Source: Oenanthe sinensis
Lineage: Eukaryota; Streptophyta; Magnoliopsida; Apiales; Apiaceae
Direction: 5' to 3'
Length of the DNA: 64,000 bases
Assembly (NCBI GenBank): GCA_028671895.1
Contig: CM053801.1
Span: 38,692,836-38,756,835 of the forward strand
Of the stretch, positions 22,913 through 34,284 are shown piece by piece. Every line of letters starts with the position of its first letter. The stretch's first letter is position 1. The notes beneath the pieces were generated by a model, which had not been told where the DNA came from, did no database searches, and was given only the letters and a program-made list of their open reading frames with translations. The translations under genes were made by a program, and so were the position numbers.

Positions 22913-22972
22913 GTTTCGGAATCCTGGTTCCGCCACTGACTCTGTGTTTCGAAATCCTGGTTTCGTCACTGG
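22913..22972 (-). repeat. 33-bp tandem repeat in the ERF 5' leader
   Basis: Two copies, starting 22913 and 22946, of a unit containing AATCCTGG. In each, the flanks of TCCTGG pair: CGGAA with TTCCG in one copy and CGAAA with TTTCG in the other. The leader RNA could form two small hairpins differing by one compensatory pair. Such GGAACCAGGATTCC sequences also occur at transposon ends, so these may be old element footprints. Confidence 0.6.
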
Positions 22973-23033
22973 AATGGATTTATTTATGTTGTGTGTGTGA
23001 AAAGGAATGGAATGAAAAGAAGGGTAGGTTTGA

Positions 23034-23041
23034 TATTTATA
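23034..23041 (-). promoter_or_regulatory. TATA box of the ERF gene
   Basis: The minus strand reads TATAAATA, 157 bp upstream of the ATG, implying a leader of about 120-130 nt. Confidence 0.65.
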
Positions 23042-23095
23042 GATGGGGTGGGTTATTATGGTAGTGACTAGGAACACTCTAGTCAAGACTAGCAA

Positions 23096-24289
23096 GGTTC
23101 TTGCTTGCAGCTGCTATTATGGTTGCCAGATGTGTTCCAGTTTTTTATTAGATAAAATAATAGATACTGAAACTGACTGATTTGCCCTTTCCCAAATTTT
23201 TATTTGGAAGTATTCAGGTAAAAAAATCAATGATTTATACACATATCTTTTCAAAGATATATAATGTAATTATTAAATAGGTTAAATTAGTTGTTCTCCT
23301 AAAAGTGTTTAAAAGTGTTTGGAGACCAATTTATCACGATAGTGAATTACCCGCGTTCATTTATATCAATTGAAACTTTAATACTATGTTAAATTATAAT
23401 TTTCTTAAAATTTCAGGATATTAGAGGATTGATTTATCACTTACGATCTTATATTATTTTAATAAAATAAATTATTATTCAAGTGGAAATAAAAGAGAAG
23501 AGAATATATGAAAAAGATGATAGCATATGGTATTGGCAAACTGTACATAAAGAAAAGGTCACAACTCTCAAGTTTAAAATAATGAAAGAGACATTTTTCC
23601 CCCCCGAATAAATAGACTTATAATTTTATAAGTGAGTATCTTTCTAAAAAAATCTCGGGTGAGACAAAATCGAACCCGCTCGGAGCACATGCCTATATAA
23701 TTAGGATGACAAAATAAAGGAAATAACGCGCAATAGAACAGTAAAAAATCTTAAAGAGCAGAGTAGTAGTAATAAACAGCTGGTGCTTCACTGGCTTAAA
23801 TGTCAGTACACAAAAACGCGTCATGGGGTGCTTTCAAAAATCAAGTCCTTTTCGTTCTCTCTTTATCAAAGACTGCGTGGATCACCCAAAATGCTTACGC
23901 TTGCGTAACTTGACTTTTGTGCTTCCTAGTATAAATAAAATATATCATGTTGTTGGATTGTGCAACTATTCCTCAACTTACATTAAATATGATATTGTTT
24001 GCTTCAGTGTTCAGAGAGCAGAGCTGATAGGTTCATATAATTTTGTTTCTGGAGTTCTATCACAAAGGTTTTAAATTAGAGATTAATATTCTCAAATTAT
24101 CTCACATAATTTTTTTAAAATTAATGAAAAAATTTATATAAATAGACGAGAGTGGTATTATAATTACAGAAGATTATATATTATTACAAAAATACTGTTA
24201 CTAATTTATTACTTCAAATAATTTTTTATATTTAAAAAAATTCTTAAATAATTATAGAAGGATATTATTATAATATCCTCCATTTTTAA
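23096..24289. other. ERF upstream region and spacer
   Basis: AT-rich, no gene recognised. Short ORFs here show no domain. Confidence 0.5.
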
Positions 24290-24583
24290 TTGGATTTTCT
24301 CTTTTTAAGCGGATTTGGTAACGGGATTTTTATACTTGTCAGGCGAAGACTAAAGCGGCGCGTATGTAGAGATGATCAATATAGGTTTATGTCGTTTGCT
24401 TTTGATACGTTTGGATTTTTAAATTCTGACGTTGTTAAGTTTCTTAAAATAGTTCAGAAAGTTATGAATAAAAACGTCATAACTATAAATTCAGCAGAAC
24501 ATGTATTTAAAAGAATTGAATTTACTATTCAACAAAAACTTATGACGAAGTTTGTTGTTCGTATAATTCGTGCACTTGTATAA
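24290..24583 (+). pseudogene. Remnant of a plant RT-family protein, C-terminal end
   Basis: About 97 codons whose residues (SGFGNGIFILVRRRLK, YRFMSFAFDTFGFLN, VVKFLKIVQKVMNKNVI, EFTIQQKLMTKFVVRIIRAL) match the C-terminal end of a repeated plant protein family. As I recall it, that family carries an N-terminal reverse transcriptase-like domain and a conserved FAFDTFGFL motif. Only the C-terminus is present and there is no upstream domain, so it is a fragment. A second, longer remnant lies at 55085-56160. Confidence 0.6.
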
Positions 24584-24749
24584 GTTTACACTTTAACTTA
24601 TAACAATATTTCTAGATAATTAGAACAGACCATAACACTAATAGGAATTGCAAGGGCCAAAAAAATAGGATACAAACTAAACTTGGTCAATAAGAATAAA
24701 ATTTCTTAACCATGAAAATATATCACATCTTTATACAATATCGTAATAT

Positions 24750-25006
24750 TCAATCCATCGCAATTTATCTGTCATGTTTGACTTTTTGTGATCAAATTGA
24801 CCAAAATTTCACTTATAATTAAACATTATTATTTTATAATTTTGAAAAAAATGAAAATTATATTTTAAAGTAAATACATATATTTTCTAACAATATATTT
24901 TTTATAATTTTTCTCAACTATATAATATATGAAAGTTTCGGTCAAAATTGGATCAATTTGAGCATAAAAAGTCAGATACGACAAATAAATTAGGATAGAA
25001 GGAGTA
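24750..25006. mobile_element. Degenerate Stowaway-like MITE
   Basis: The left end CAATTTATCTGTCATGTTTG and the right end, ending AGGATAGAAGGAGTA, are imperfect inverted copies; both run into AGTCAAA / TTTGACT motifs. GGAGTA followed by TA is the usual Stowaway end. The left terminus is degraded. Confidence 0.5.
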
Positions 25007-25640
25007 TATCTTAGTACTCTTCTTTAAGTTGGAGTATAAATATTTTGAAAGATTAACTTGCATCGGAAAAAACCATTCAATTTTTCGAATTTCACCGTCT
25101 TCATTATTTTCTTTGTCATCTTCGTTATTGCCATTATTGTTGTATGTCATTGTTACTATTATCGTGTGCCACTAAATCATTTACATAGTATCTTTATTTA
25201 TCATCACACCTACGAACATTCACAAGAACTTCTTCTTCTTCTTTTTTTCACACGCACAATCTCTCATAGTATTTTTTAATCAACCTATAAACTTTTGTAA
25301 ACCTTCTCATACCCACGAAGTCTCGTGAATATCTTTTTTTTCACATCTCACAAACTGTTATATGATTTTTCTTTTCTTTTTTTCCTCTTTGAACACTTAT
25401 TATAGTTTTATTTCCTCCCTCAAAAATTGTTTCTTGTCTCACTTATTCTCTCCTTCATCTCACCTGCTCTTATGCCATGATTAATTCTCAATATCCCCCT
25501 TTCTCATTCATAATTTAATATATATGTTACAAACCAAACTTGGTCAATAAGAATAAAATCTCTTAATAATAAAAACATATCACATTTTTATATAATATTT
25601 TAATTTCAATAATATCCTAATATATCTCAATAAGGTTATA

Positions 25641-25897
25641 TTTCCTCCGTACCAAATTAACTGTCCTGATTGACTTTTCTGGGGTCAAATTGATCAAATT
25701 TAAAATGAAAATTACATATAATATATAATTATAAAAAAATATAAAAAAATATCATCAAAAAGTATATCTAATTATTTTAAAATGTAATTTTCAGGTTTTC
25801 GAAATTATAAAAGAATAATTTTTAATTCTCAATCAAAATTGAGTTAAATTGACCATAAAAAAGTCAAATAAGACAGTTAATTTAGAACAGAAGGAGT
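25641..25897. mobile_element. Stowaway-like MITE
   Basis: Inverted ends TTCCTCCGTACCAAATTAAC and, on the right, GTTAATTTAGAACAGAAGGAG, with internal GACTTTT / AAAAGTC pairing. It belongs to the same family as 24750-25006 and is better preserved. TA flanks the right end. Confidence 0.65.
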
Positions 25898-25899
25898 AT

Positions 25900-27690
25900 A
25901 TAATTACAAAAATACCATTAATATTTTATGTTAAAAAATACTTACATCCCGTATAACTTCTCTGAAATTAATTTCAGGAACTTTACTTTTTTAAATTAAT
26001 GAAGTTAATTTGAGTGCTTATATTAGTTTCTTTTTATAATCCTTGGAATGGACCTTGGGTTGTTATAGGCCGTTAATCCGAAAACTGCAAAACTAAAACT
26101 TGTGATCTTTTTTGGCTCATCCTGAGCATATATTTCGAACACATACTCATTTTGTAAGATTATAAACCTAATTATTCAAAAAAATTGTAATATTTACGTG
26201 TCTACGGCGAATTTAGAGAGTGGTTGAAATTCTTACACTAAGAGGTGGAAATCAGTGTTCTAAAATTCGGGGCAGCGCCTGTCTAGGCGTTAGGCGGGAG
26301 TGAAATGCCCCGATTCAATGTTAGACGAAAAATTAGGTGCTTTTTTAAAAAATCTGTTAAAATCGACATTAGACAGCCTAGGCGGTTAGAATTAGGCGTT
26401 TCTTGTGATAATTGGTCAATATCGATATTAAACAGTCAAAATCGGTATTAGACGGTATAAATCGGTCAAAATCGATATTAGGCGATTTAAATCGATCAGA
26501 ATCAAATTTTTTTAATTTTTATATGTATATATAGATTATATTTAATTATTAGTATTGAAATTATTATTTATAATATTAAAAATAATTTTCTATGTTTAAT
26601 ACATATATAAATAATTAAAAAAAATACATTTTATAGTTAATATAATTATAAAAATTAAAAATAATATTAAATGTATCCGATTAATGTCCCGATTAACCAT
26701 TCCGATTAATCCTTGTTTTACCGATTAATCACTAAAAGGTATCTCGACTGTCCTTACACGCCTAGCGATTTGTAGAACATTAGTTAAAATAATAATTTTT
26801 TAATTTGAGCCTAATTATATTTATAAAAATTAGTATAAATTGTTTATTGAGCTTTGCCTATTTTTAAATAATTAATAAAATTTTAATTAAAAAATATTTC
26901 AATTCCGACTATTTTAAAATAGAATACAATAATGCAGGGTGAAAAGGGCTTTCTTTTCCTCGAGTAAATCGAGGAGATTTTAATGTGGTACTCCTTCAGG
27001 AAATGCCAGCACAAGACTACAAATGCACGCTGTTTTTATACGCGTCGGAAGAAATAAGTTTGCTATTGATATATGGTATGGGCCGTGTGACAATTCCATA
27101 TAAAATCATGTGAATCTTGTAAGATAACAAATTCTAATCCCTTTTCATGATTAGAGCATATAAATTGAACGTGATATTCGATGCGTAAAATGTCTTATTC
27201 CGGCTGCCACATGAAAACTTTGCCATATCTTTGAAGTTTTTGGGATCGGTATGTTCGAATTTTAGCTTAATATGAGGAAGCATTTAGTGTATTGGATTTA
27301 TAATTATTTGGATTTATATATTTAGATTGGAGTCACGTATGAATTAAATTTATCATTGCCGTATAAAGATTGAAAGACTTCTAATTACTCTAGAATATTT
27401 TCAGTAATATATGTTTCAAATTTTGAAATCTATCTAATGTATTGATAATACATATTTCATTGAACAATGTTTAATATTATAGATAAATGCAGAGACCTAC
27501 CATACGCCATGTTATCATGGAGAAGACATGAGTTGAATGAAACTCACCTCCAAATCACAATTATGTATGCTAAAGACATAGAAAGTTTACTAGTGTTAGA
27601 TTACAATTTGAATAACCTGAATGAATAGTTACTCACTAACTAACTATTTCATCTTCTTGCATCAACCTGCAACAACATGCAAAGCTTCAG
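25900..27690. other. Intergenic DNA with a possible hAT-like MITE
   Basis: 26252-26785 has weak inverted ends, GTGTTCTAAAATTCGG and the complement of GATTTGTAGAACATTAG, with GGCGTTAGGCG-type motifs inside both. No matching target duplication was found. The rest of the interval shows no gene. Confidence 0.4.
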
Positions 27691-27695
27691 TTTCA

Positions 27696-29057
27696 TCAAT
27701 CGTTGTTGTTGTTGCTACTGTTTGGTTGAGTGTCCATCTGCTGCAACCGTGAGGTGCTTGTTTTCGCTGGAGAATCATCCGCTCTTCCCAATTGTGAGGT
27801 ACTTGTCTTGACTGGATTCTCTGTCGCTCTTCCTCTGTTCTGTTGTCCTATGTGGCTTTCTTTTTAGCTTCCTTTGTGACTTCCTCTGTGGCTTCTTTGA
27901 TAACTCTCATGCTCGTCTTCTAGAGAAGCAATTCCAATGTCTTCAGCACAATTATTCCTAACGTCTTCCAAAGAGACAAGGCACCCCAAGAAAGAAGACG
28001 AGTCAAGCACCATGTGATAATAACCAATAGGTAGCATTCTCTCCGGGACATTAGAGCAAGGGGCATAACAAAGCATAATAGGGGCATCATCAATTATCTC
28101 CTCATTATCCCCATAAAGAGGAACCCACACCTTTGGAGGATTGTCATCCGAGAATAGCTCAATCAACATTTTAACAACAATGTTTGGGCCATTACCAACT
28201 TCAGGGGGTCCTAAAGCAACAGGTTTACAAATCATATTTCTTACAAACTCAATACCCTGCTTATTATAGTAAGGCCTTGGGATATATGAAATAATGACCC
28301 AAACATATTTAGCAACAATATTATGACAACGGAAGTTTAAGCTATGCATCCGGGGTTTAACAAAAAGCACACACCTATCCATTACAAGACTACCATGCTC
28401 TAAAACTGTGTTCTTACCGAGTCTATGAGAAAACGCAAGACTAAAGAAACCCTTCGAGTTATACGCTATACTTATAAGCCCCAATTTTGACTAGCAACTC
28501 AATATAGTTTCTTTGACAATCTCAATAGGCAAAGGTATTCTAATAATAAATCCCATTAAAGCGTATTCATTCATAAGCATTAATTGGACAACATCAGTGC
28601 TTTCAAGGGTGTTTAGAAGACAATCCCCGAAGGCAACAAAGTAAGGGGTGACATGAGAGATTGAGTTAGTAGTTTGCAGAGGTACCTGATTCTTGAAACG
28701 GATGAACCCGTTGTCATCCACTAGCTGGTCGGAGATGGAGAGTTTTCTGCTTGAATCCCCAGGGGAGGAGCTAATGTTGCCAGAGTAGTGAATCTTGTGA
28801 AGCTGAGGAGCTCCAACACCAGAGTATTGCTTGTGAATCGGTGATAAGCGGAGCTTTCTAGCATTATCAACCCACTCTTGGTTCTGGGGGTCTTGAAGTC
28901 CACCATCCTCGTTTAACACAACCCTTGGAGGAGGGAAATTCTCGTCGACAATTTCGGGCGAAGGAGAATAAACAAGGTCACCCAACAAGTCCCACCACAG
29001 TGAATCAGATGAATCTGAAGAGTCCGAGGACGAAGGGCAAATCTGGTGAGATAACAT
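27696..29057 (-). pseudogene. Unknown ORF with two in-frame stops, LINE ORF1-like middle
   Basis: From ATG at 29057 a single frame of 454 codons runs to TGA at 27696-27698, interrupted by TAG at 28491-28493 and TAA at 27864-27866. The N-terminus is Ser/Asp-rich (SSSDSSDSSDSLWWDLL). The middle (YVWVIISYIPRPYYNKQGIE, VVKMLIELFSDDNPPKVWVP, DDAPIMLCYAPCS) faintly resembles the DUF4283-type region of plant LINE ORF1 or gag-like proteins, but no zinc knuckle follows. The C-terminal tail repeats PxKTSTSxL twice and ends Asn-rich. CT-rich sequence with AACCCTAGCAGCCGCC precedes the ATG, typical of a plant leader; an earlier in-frame ATG at 29279 is less likely. Function unknown: a decayed host gene or a transposon ORF. 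Confidence 0.55.
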
Positions 29058-29279
29058 AGTAAGTAAGGGTAAGGAGAAAATCACAGGGCGGCTGCTAGGG
29101 TTAGAGAATAAGAGAGAAGAGGAGAAAGATGAGAAAAAGGGGGGGAATGAGGAAAAAGAGGGGAGAGTGAAGAGAGAAGAAAGTCGACTATTATTTGGTT
29201 TGACACAATTAGCTAAAAAAAATAATTTCAATTCTTTTTTAAATGACTTGACATGATTTATTTTGATTCGTGGATGCAT

Positions 29280-30393
29280 ATGTATATACGCAGAATCTTA
29301 TATATTTATTAATTTTTTTACCAATTACACACGTTACAACTCAGCGTTTAAAATAATTTTTTGATACGTAACATTTCTCTATTTCATATACGAATAGTCA
29401 TCTACAAAACTGTTTCCACACATGACAATCAATATTTATTATAGTTCAATTTTTAAGTTTGATGGCTATAAAAGAACACCACATTACGAAGCTTTAGGTT
29501 CAATTCCCCATCAAGTATTTTTTTTATGGCCATCAAGTATAGTTCGATTATTAAAAAATAGCCATACCTTTAAAAAACTTGAACATCAATTAAGATTTCG
29601 TGACACAAAAATGTGATGATAAAGTAAAGAAAAAAATCAACAGAAAAATGAACTTTTTTTTTTTGAAACCTGAATGAAAAAGTGATTATAGTTTAATGAC
29701 CTTTCAATGGAGTTTGAACTACTGCATACAAAAACGAAATAATAGAGCAACTTCCTATATTTCGAGTACAGTTATGTTAAATGAACAAGATAGATTTGAC
29801 ACGATGTCGTGCCATCCGTACGCAGTGGGCATGCATGCCGTGCATGTAGGTACGTATGGACCACCAAATTATTAACTCTATACAGTTTTTTTTCTTCGAT
29901 AGGATTAATTCTATACAGTTTATCGGTTCATAAATTGAAGAAATTAAAGTGTTTTGATCTCAAATTATTTGTCAATTTGTTTTTTGAAACAACAAATTAT
30001 TTTTTTAAAAGACTTTCCTTTCAAAACAAAAATGTATATATAAAACTTTTATTTGAAGAAAAGCAAATTTTAAAAATATTTTGTAAAATTATCTCGATGT
30101 TGATCTCAAAATGGCATCACACCCCACCCCCATTCATATCTAATTGTAGTTATACCTGATGTTTGTCACATATTTCTTCCCTTTTTCTAATCATTTTTTA
30201 AACTCCATATTTTATTCAAATTTTAAAAATTAGGCAAATTATGTGAGAATGGGGAAGTATAATATACCGAATCCGAAATTTTGAATTTTAAATGTATCAA
30301 ACCGATACCGGATCCGAAATCCAAAATTCGATTCATATTCAAAACCCAAAAAAAATGATATTACATATACACACACATTATTTATAATATAAC

Positions 30394-30437
<44 letters not shown>

Positions 30438-30479
30438 TATATCTTATAGAAAAATATTTCTTTATTAAATTTTCTAGTT
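29280..30479. other. AT-rich spacer with (AT)n microsatellite
   Basis: No gene seen. A long (AT)n run lies at about 30395-30433, just left of the solo LTR. Confidence 0.6.
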
Positions 30480-30484
30480 CTGAT

Positions 30485-31819
30485 TGTTAGAAAATGGAAA
30501 GTTTGAGACATATTTTATATATGTTCTTGATGTAATTTTCGAAAATTAACGATTGGAAGTTGTTCCTTGATACGAGGACTTAAACTTTCATATTTGGATC
30601 TAAGACATTTTCTTAGTGTAATCCATAGATAAATTGAGTAGAATTTGCTAGTTTGAAATGAGTTTAAAGAGTTTGTCCCACGTTGAATATGTAATATGGG
30701 TGAATGTGCTTTATATGCATATATGTGCAAGGGTAGTGTCAACTACTAAGGCATGTGAGTGTGCATGGTGTACTAGTGTGCCCTCGCGCGCGCCGCCTTG
30801 GGTCGGGTCGAATTGGGCGAATGTCTCGGTGTCTCACGTACGCGAGGCGACCTGGACGAGGAATTTTATTACATGATTAAATTAATTTAATTATGACTTT
30901 AAATATTATTTTAATATGAATAGTGAATCAAAGTTACTGTCATAGAAAACTTACTGTCTCGAAAACTTACTGTCAGCATAAAAGGTGCTGTCAGGAACTA
31001 TGCAAAGTTGCTGTCAAGGAAACAAAGGTGCTGTCAGGAATTTTGCAAAGGTGCTGTCACAGAATTTTACAAAGGTGCTGTCACAGATTTGCAAAGTTGC
31101 TGTCAACAGAATTTGCAAAGTTGCTGTCAACAGAATTTGTAAAGTTGCTATCAACAGAATTGCAAAGTTGCTGTCACCAGATTTGCAAAGTTGCTGTCAC
31201 TAGATTTGTAAAGTTACTGTCGTAACTTAAGCTGACTGTTACTGATTCTGAATATTCTATTAAATTCTTTTTAAGTCAGAATAATTATTTTAATTAATGT
31301 TTTATCTGCTGTTACGTTTTATTGTATTATATATACATAAAAACGTTGGAGATAGAGAAGAGATTTTGGAATACAAGTTTGAGAAAACCCTAGCAGTCAT
31401 ACTCTGTATCATCCACAAACATATTCTTACAGTTTTTGCATAAGGTTTTCTGGGCGAACTGAGGTGCAGGTCGCTGTTGAGTGCTACGTATCTGTGGATG
31501 AAGTACTCTGTGCTATTTTATCCTGGAAGTGATATTGCTGCAACCTAACACAGCGTAGTGGGGTAATAATCTCTTCAAGAACAGTCAAGACTTTTAGCAA
31601 GACTTGGCGACTCAGCTGTTCATTGTTCTATCAGTATATGCGAAAAAATTTCTGTTAAAATTAAGACTTCTATCTTTTCTCTTTTCATTACAGTTACTGA
31701 TCTATATATCCTATTTCTGCCTTCGTTGTTTGTTTTGTTAATTGGTTTAATCTGCTGTTCTTGTTAAACTGTTTATATAACTGCTTAATTGTTGTGTGTA
31801 GTTTTAATTATTCCCAACA
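30485..31819 (+). mobile_element. Solo LTR with a GCTGTC tandem array
   Basis: 1335 bp, TGTTAGAAAATGG...TTATTCCCAACA, flanked by the perfect 5-bp duplication CTGAT (30480-30484 and 31820-31824). The plus orientation is suggested by a TATA-like TATATATACATAA at 31328-31340 downstream of the repeat array and by the TGTTAG start. It contains a GC-rich CpG patch near 30780-30860. There is no internal region, so it is a recombination product. The superfamily is probably Copia, judged from the ends only. Confidence 0.9.
30925..31225 (+). repeat. Degenerate tandem array, AAAGTTGCTGTCA unit
   Basis: About 14 imperfect units of 18-27 bp, each with TTGCTGTCA, GTGCTGTCA or TTACTGTC, followed in the best units by ACAGAATTTGCAAAG. 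It ends about 100 bp before the TATA-like sequence of the solo LTR, where an enhancer would lie. ORFs through the array are an artefact of the repeat. Confidence 0.85.
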
Positions 31820-31824
31820 CTGAT

Positions 31825-33239
31825 TTCAGTTTCAAATTTTAGATTTCGGGTTTTAAATTTTATTTTATAATTTTTGAGTTTTAGATATACCTGAATCCGA
31901 ACTGAAATCCATCAAATGGGTTCGAATTAAGATTTTCAATTTTTTTCTAGATTCAAACTTAAATTTTAATAAACCCGACCCCTTCCATCCTTGTATTTAT
32001 TCACGATTTCTCTGAAACATCCTTTTCTCACTATATATATACACAAAGAGAGAAGTTTCCCGGAAATTTAAGACCAGACAGGACCATGGTAATGGCATAT
32101 ATTGACAAATAGGTTCTATTTTGCCGACAAGATAATCAATCTTCTTCACTCGTACAGTCGTACGATTATTTTTATGGAAAGCATCGGGCTCCATTTATTT
32201 AGAGTTTTCACATTTTTCCCTTTCACTGAAGATTTTAGAGCTTGCTTAAATATATTTTAAAACATTAGTCAAATTAGTATTATTTAAATAATTTTTATAT
32301 TATTTATAACTGACAAGTTAATAAAATTATGAAAATAAAATTTAAACTTTTATTTAAATATTATATATATGAATGATGATATTAGTTTTAATCAACATAA
32401 ATTTATAAAAATAAATTAAGTTATTTAAAAAATTTAGCTACTGCCGACTCAAGACTTTAAGTCATAATTCAGTTTACATCTATAATTTAAAGTACGAACA
32501 AATAAATTCTTAATGTAATATCTGCCAGAGTTCTATGATATATATATTTATTATTTTATCATAATACATATGTTTATAAAAACTAAAATTTAATATATTA
32601 TTAATATAATTTAAAGCCTACGCTTTTATTAAAGTTTTAAATCTAATAATATAAATACTAGATAAGAATATATTGTTGATAAGATTTTATTATAAACAAG
32701 TTTTTGATCCGTGCGAGACACAAACATGTTTTAAATATTCAAGTATTCAAATGATATATTCTTAAGGATTGAGATTGTATTATATTGATTGATGATAAGA
32801 TGTATTAGTAGGGTTGAGAAATGGTTCGTATAGATATGAACACTCTGTGCTCAAGCCTGAAATCGTTTTATTTTTATCGGACTCGGATTAGAGTTTAATA
32901 TCTTTATATTCGTGTGTATATAAGCCAATCTCAAGTATTAAAATTCTGGTTGAAATTGAATATATAAGCCATCCCTTATTATATCTAACCATACCGAGTA
33001 ATTTGAGATCCATCATATGCGAGGCGGATATGAGCTATTGACATTAAATATCTTTTTTATTTGGATCATGGGTCATATACAGTAAAATCATTTTGTAAAA
33101 AATTATATGAGACCGAATTCGATCGGGTACATATATGCTCATATATAAAATCGTATTTTATTTGGGTCCAAATTTTGCACCAGATCTGTATCATTTAAAA
33201 AACAGATTTAATATGTGGATCATATTTTCGAGTTGAATA
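31825..33239. other. AT-rich spacer, no gene seen
   Basis: Degenerate ACCCGA/GGTTCG motifs occur on both sides of the solo LTR (30270-30330 and 31840-31985), suggesting that the solo LTR landed in an old MITE. Nothing else recognised. Confidence 0.45.
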
Positions 33240-34284
33240 TGAATCATCATCCTCGTGATCATCCCAGCTAATAGTATCAATTGAATGAATATGAATAACT
33301 GAGATAAGGTGCCTAAATTCATTCACTAAAGTAGAATCCGAAAGAGGAAGATTCCATTCACGATCCGTCATAATTGTATTCAGCTTTACGGAATTTTTGG
33401 AATCAGAAGGTGTACCCAGTGAGGCTCCAAATCTATTAATAAGAGAGAAACTTCAAGCCAGGCTCATGCCAAAGAAAAATAATTAGGTTGCGTTCACTTG
33501 AATGAAATGGAATGAGGAGAAAATGAAATTAAATTTATACTCTTATTTGGGTGAGATTAGAGAAAATGTTTATAATTTTCATTATTTCTTTCATTCCATT
33601 CCAAACTATTTGAATTAAAATTCTAACAAACATGTTTTTAAAAAAATGCTCCATTACATTTTTCTTACAATTCTCATCATAACAAATTTAAACTCCCACA
33701 TGTTTATTCACAATTTACTCATACATTCTTCTTTCTACATAAAATTTGTTTATAATTTTTCATTTCATCCATTTCTCATTTCATTCTCACAAAATGAACA
33801 CAACTTTAGAGATCACCCCCGGATTATACCGAATAAACTGAATAGCAAGGCTACAGGCATTGAAAATGTTACGTAAACTCCATGAGCAGTTGCTAGAAAT
33901 CTTCATCGTACAAAAATGCTTATCTTTAAAGATTTCTTTATGCACCTAAGACACCCAGTTGGATGAGGGGTTTGACTGAAGAATACGTCATAGCTGAAAC
34001 AATATAGATGATTTATTCCATTAGAAGATATCCTTAAAACGAAACCCCCCCTCTTCTTTTGGTTTACAACAAGTCTACAAGTGCCAAGCGACCTTATGTA
34101 GGTAAGGGTTAGAGTTGCCTCCCCTGAAAAAATGAGATAACATACTTTTAATTATCTCAATAATCATTGCCGGAAAAAAATATGCATTGCCCAAAAACTT
34201 TGAATTTGAAAAAGAAAAGATTTATTAATTGGGTCCAGCCAGCAACTGATATAAATTTGGTTCCAAAAGCCTCAAATCTTTAAC
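33240..34284 (-). pseudogene. LINE reverse transcriptase, C-terminal part
   Basis: Minus-strand frames match the end of plant LINE RT: GTKFISVAGWTQLI, LFQIQSFWAMHIFFPAMIIE, FFRGGN, KVAWHL, KPKEEGG, DKHFCTMKISSNCSWS and, beyond a MITE, LWHEPGL and MTDREWNLPLSDSTLVNEFR. Many stops and frameshifts make it a remnant. Its upstream part is at 44519-45095. The 5-bp TTAAC at 34280-34284 is the target duplication of the Sirevirus-like element. The left limit is approximate. Confidence 0.85.
33486..33805. mobile_element. 320-bp MITE, TTA target site, inside the LINE
   Basis: Terminal inverted repeats GGTTGCGTTCACTTGAATGA and, on the right, the complement of AGTTGTGTTCATTTTGTGAG. TTA flanks both ends (33483-33485 and 33806-33808), as in PIF/Harbinger MITEs. 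The LINE reading resumes on both sides. ORFs inside it are not genes. Confidence 0.8.

Noticed and set aside
23823..24074. 83-codon plus-strand ORF.
   Set aside because: No domain, no promoter or splice context, and ordinary intergenic composition.
26252..26785. hAT-like MITE with GTGTTCTA ends.
   Set aside because: No matching 8-bp flanks could be found, so it is mentioned only within the spacer entry.
30923..31225. Overlapping plus-strand ORFs with CCHR/CCQ-like repeats; also considered as a CRISPR-like array.
   Set aside because: The reading comes from a degenerate DNA tandem repeat inside a solo LTR. Unit length varies, there are no distinct spacers, and the genome is a plant's.
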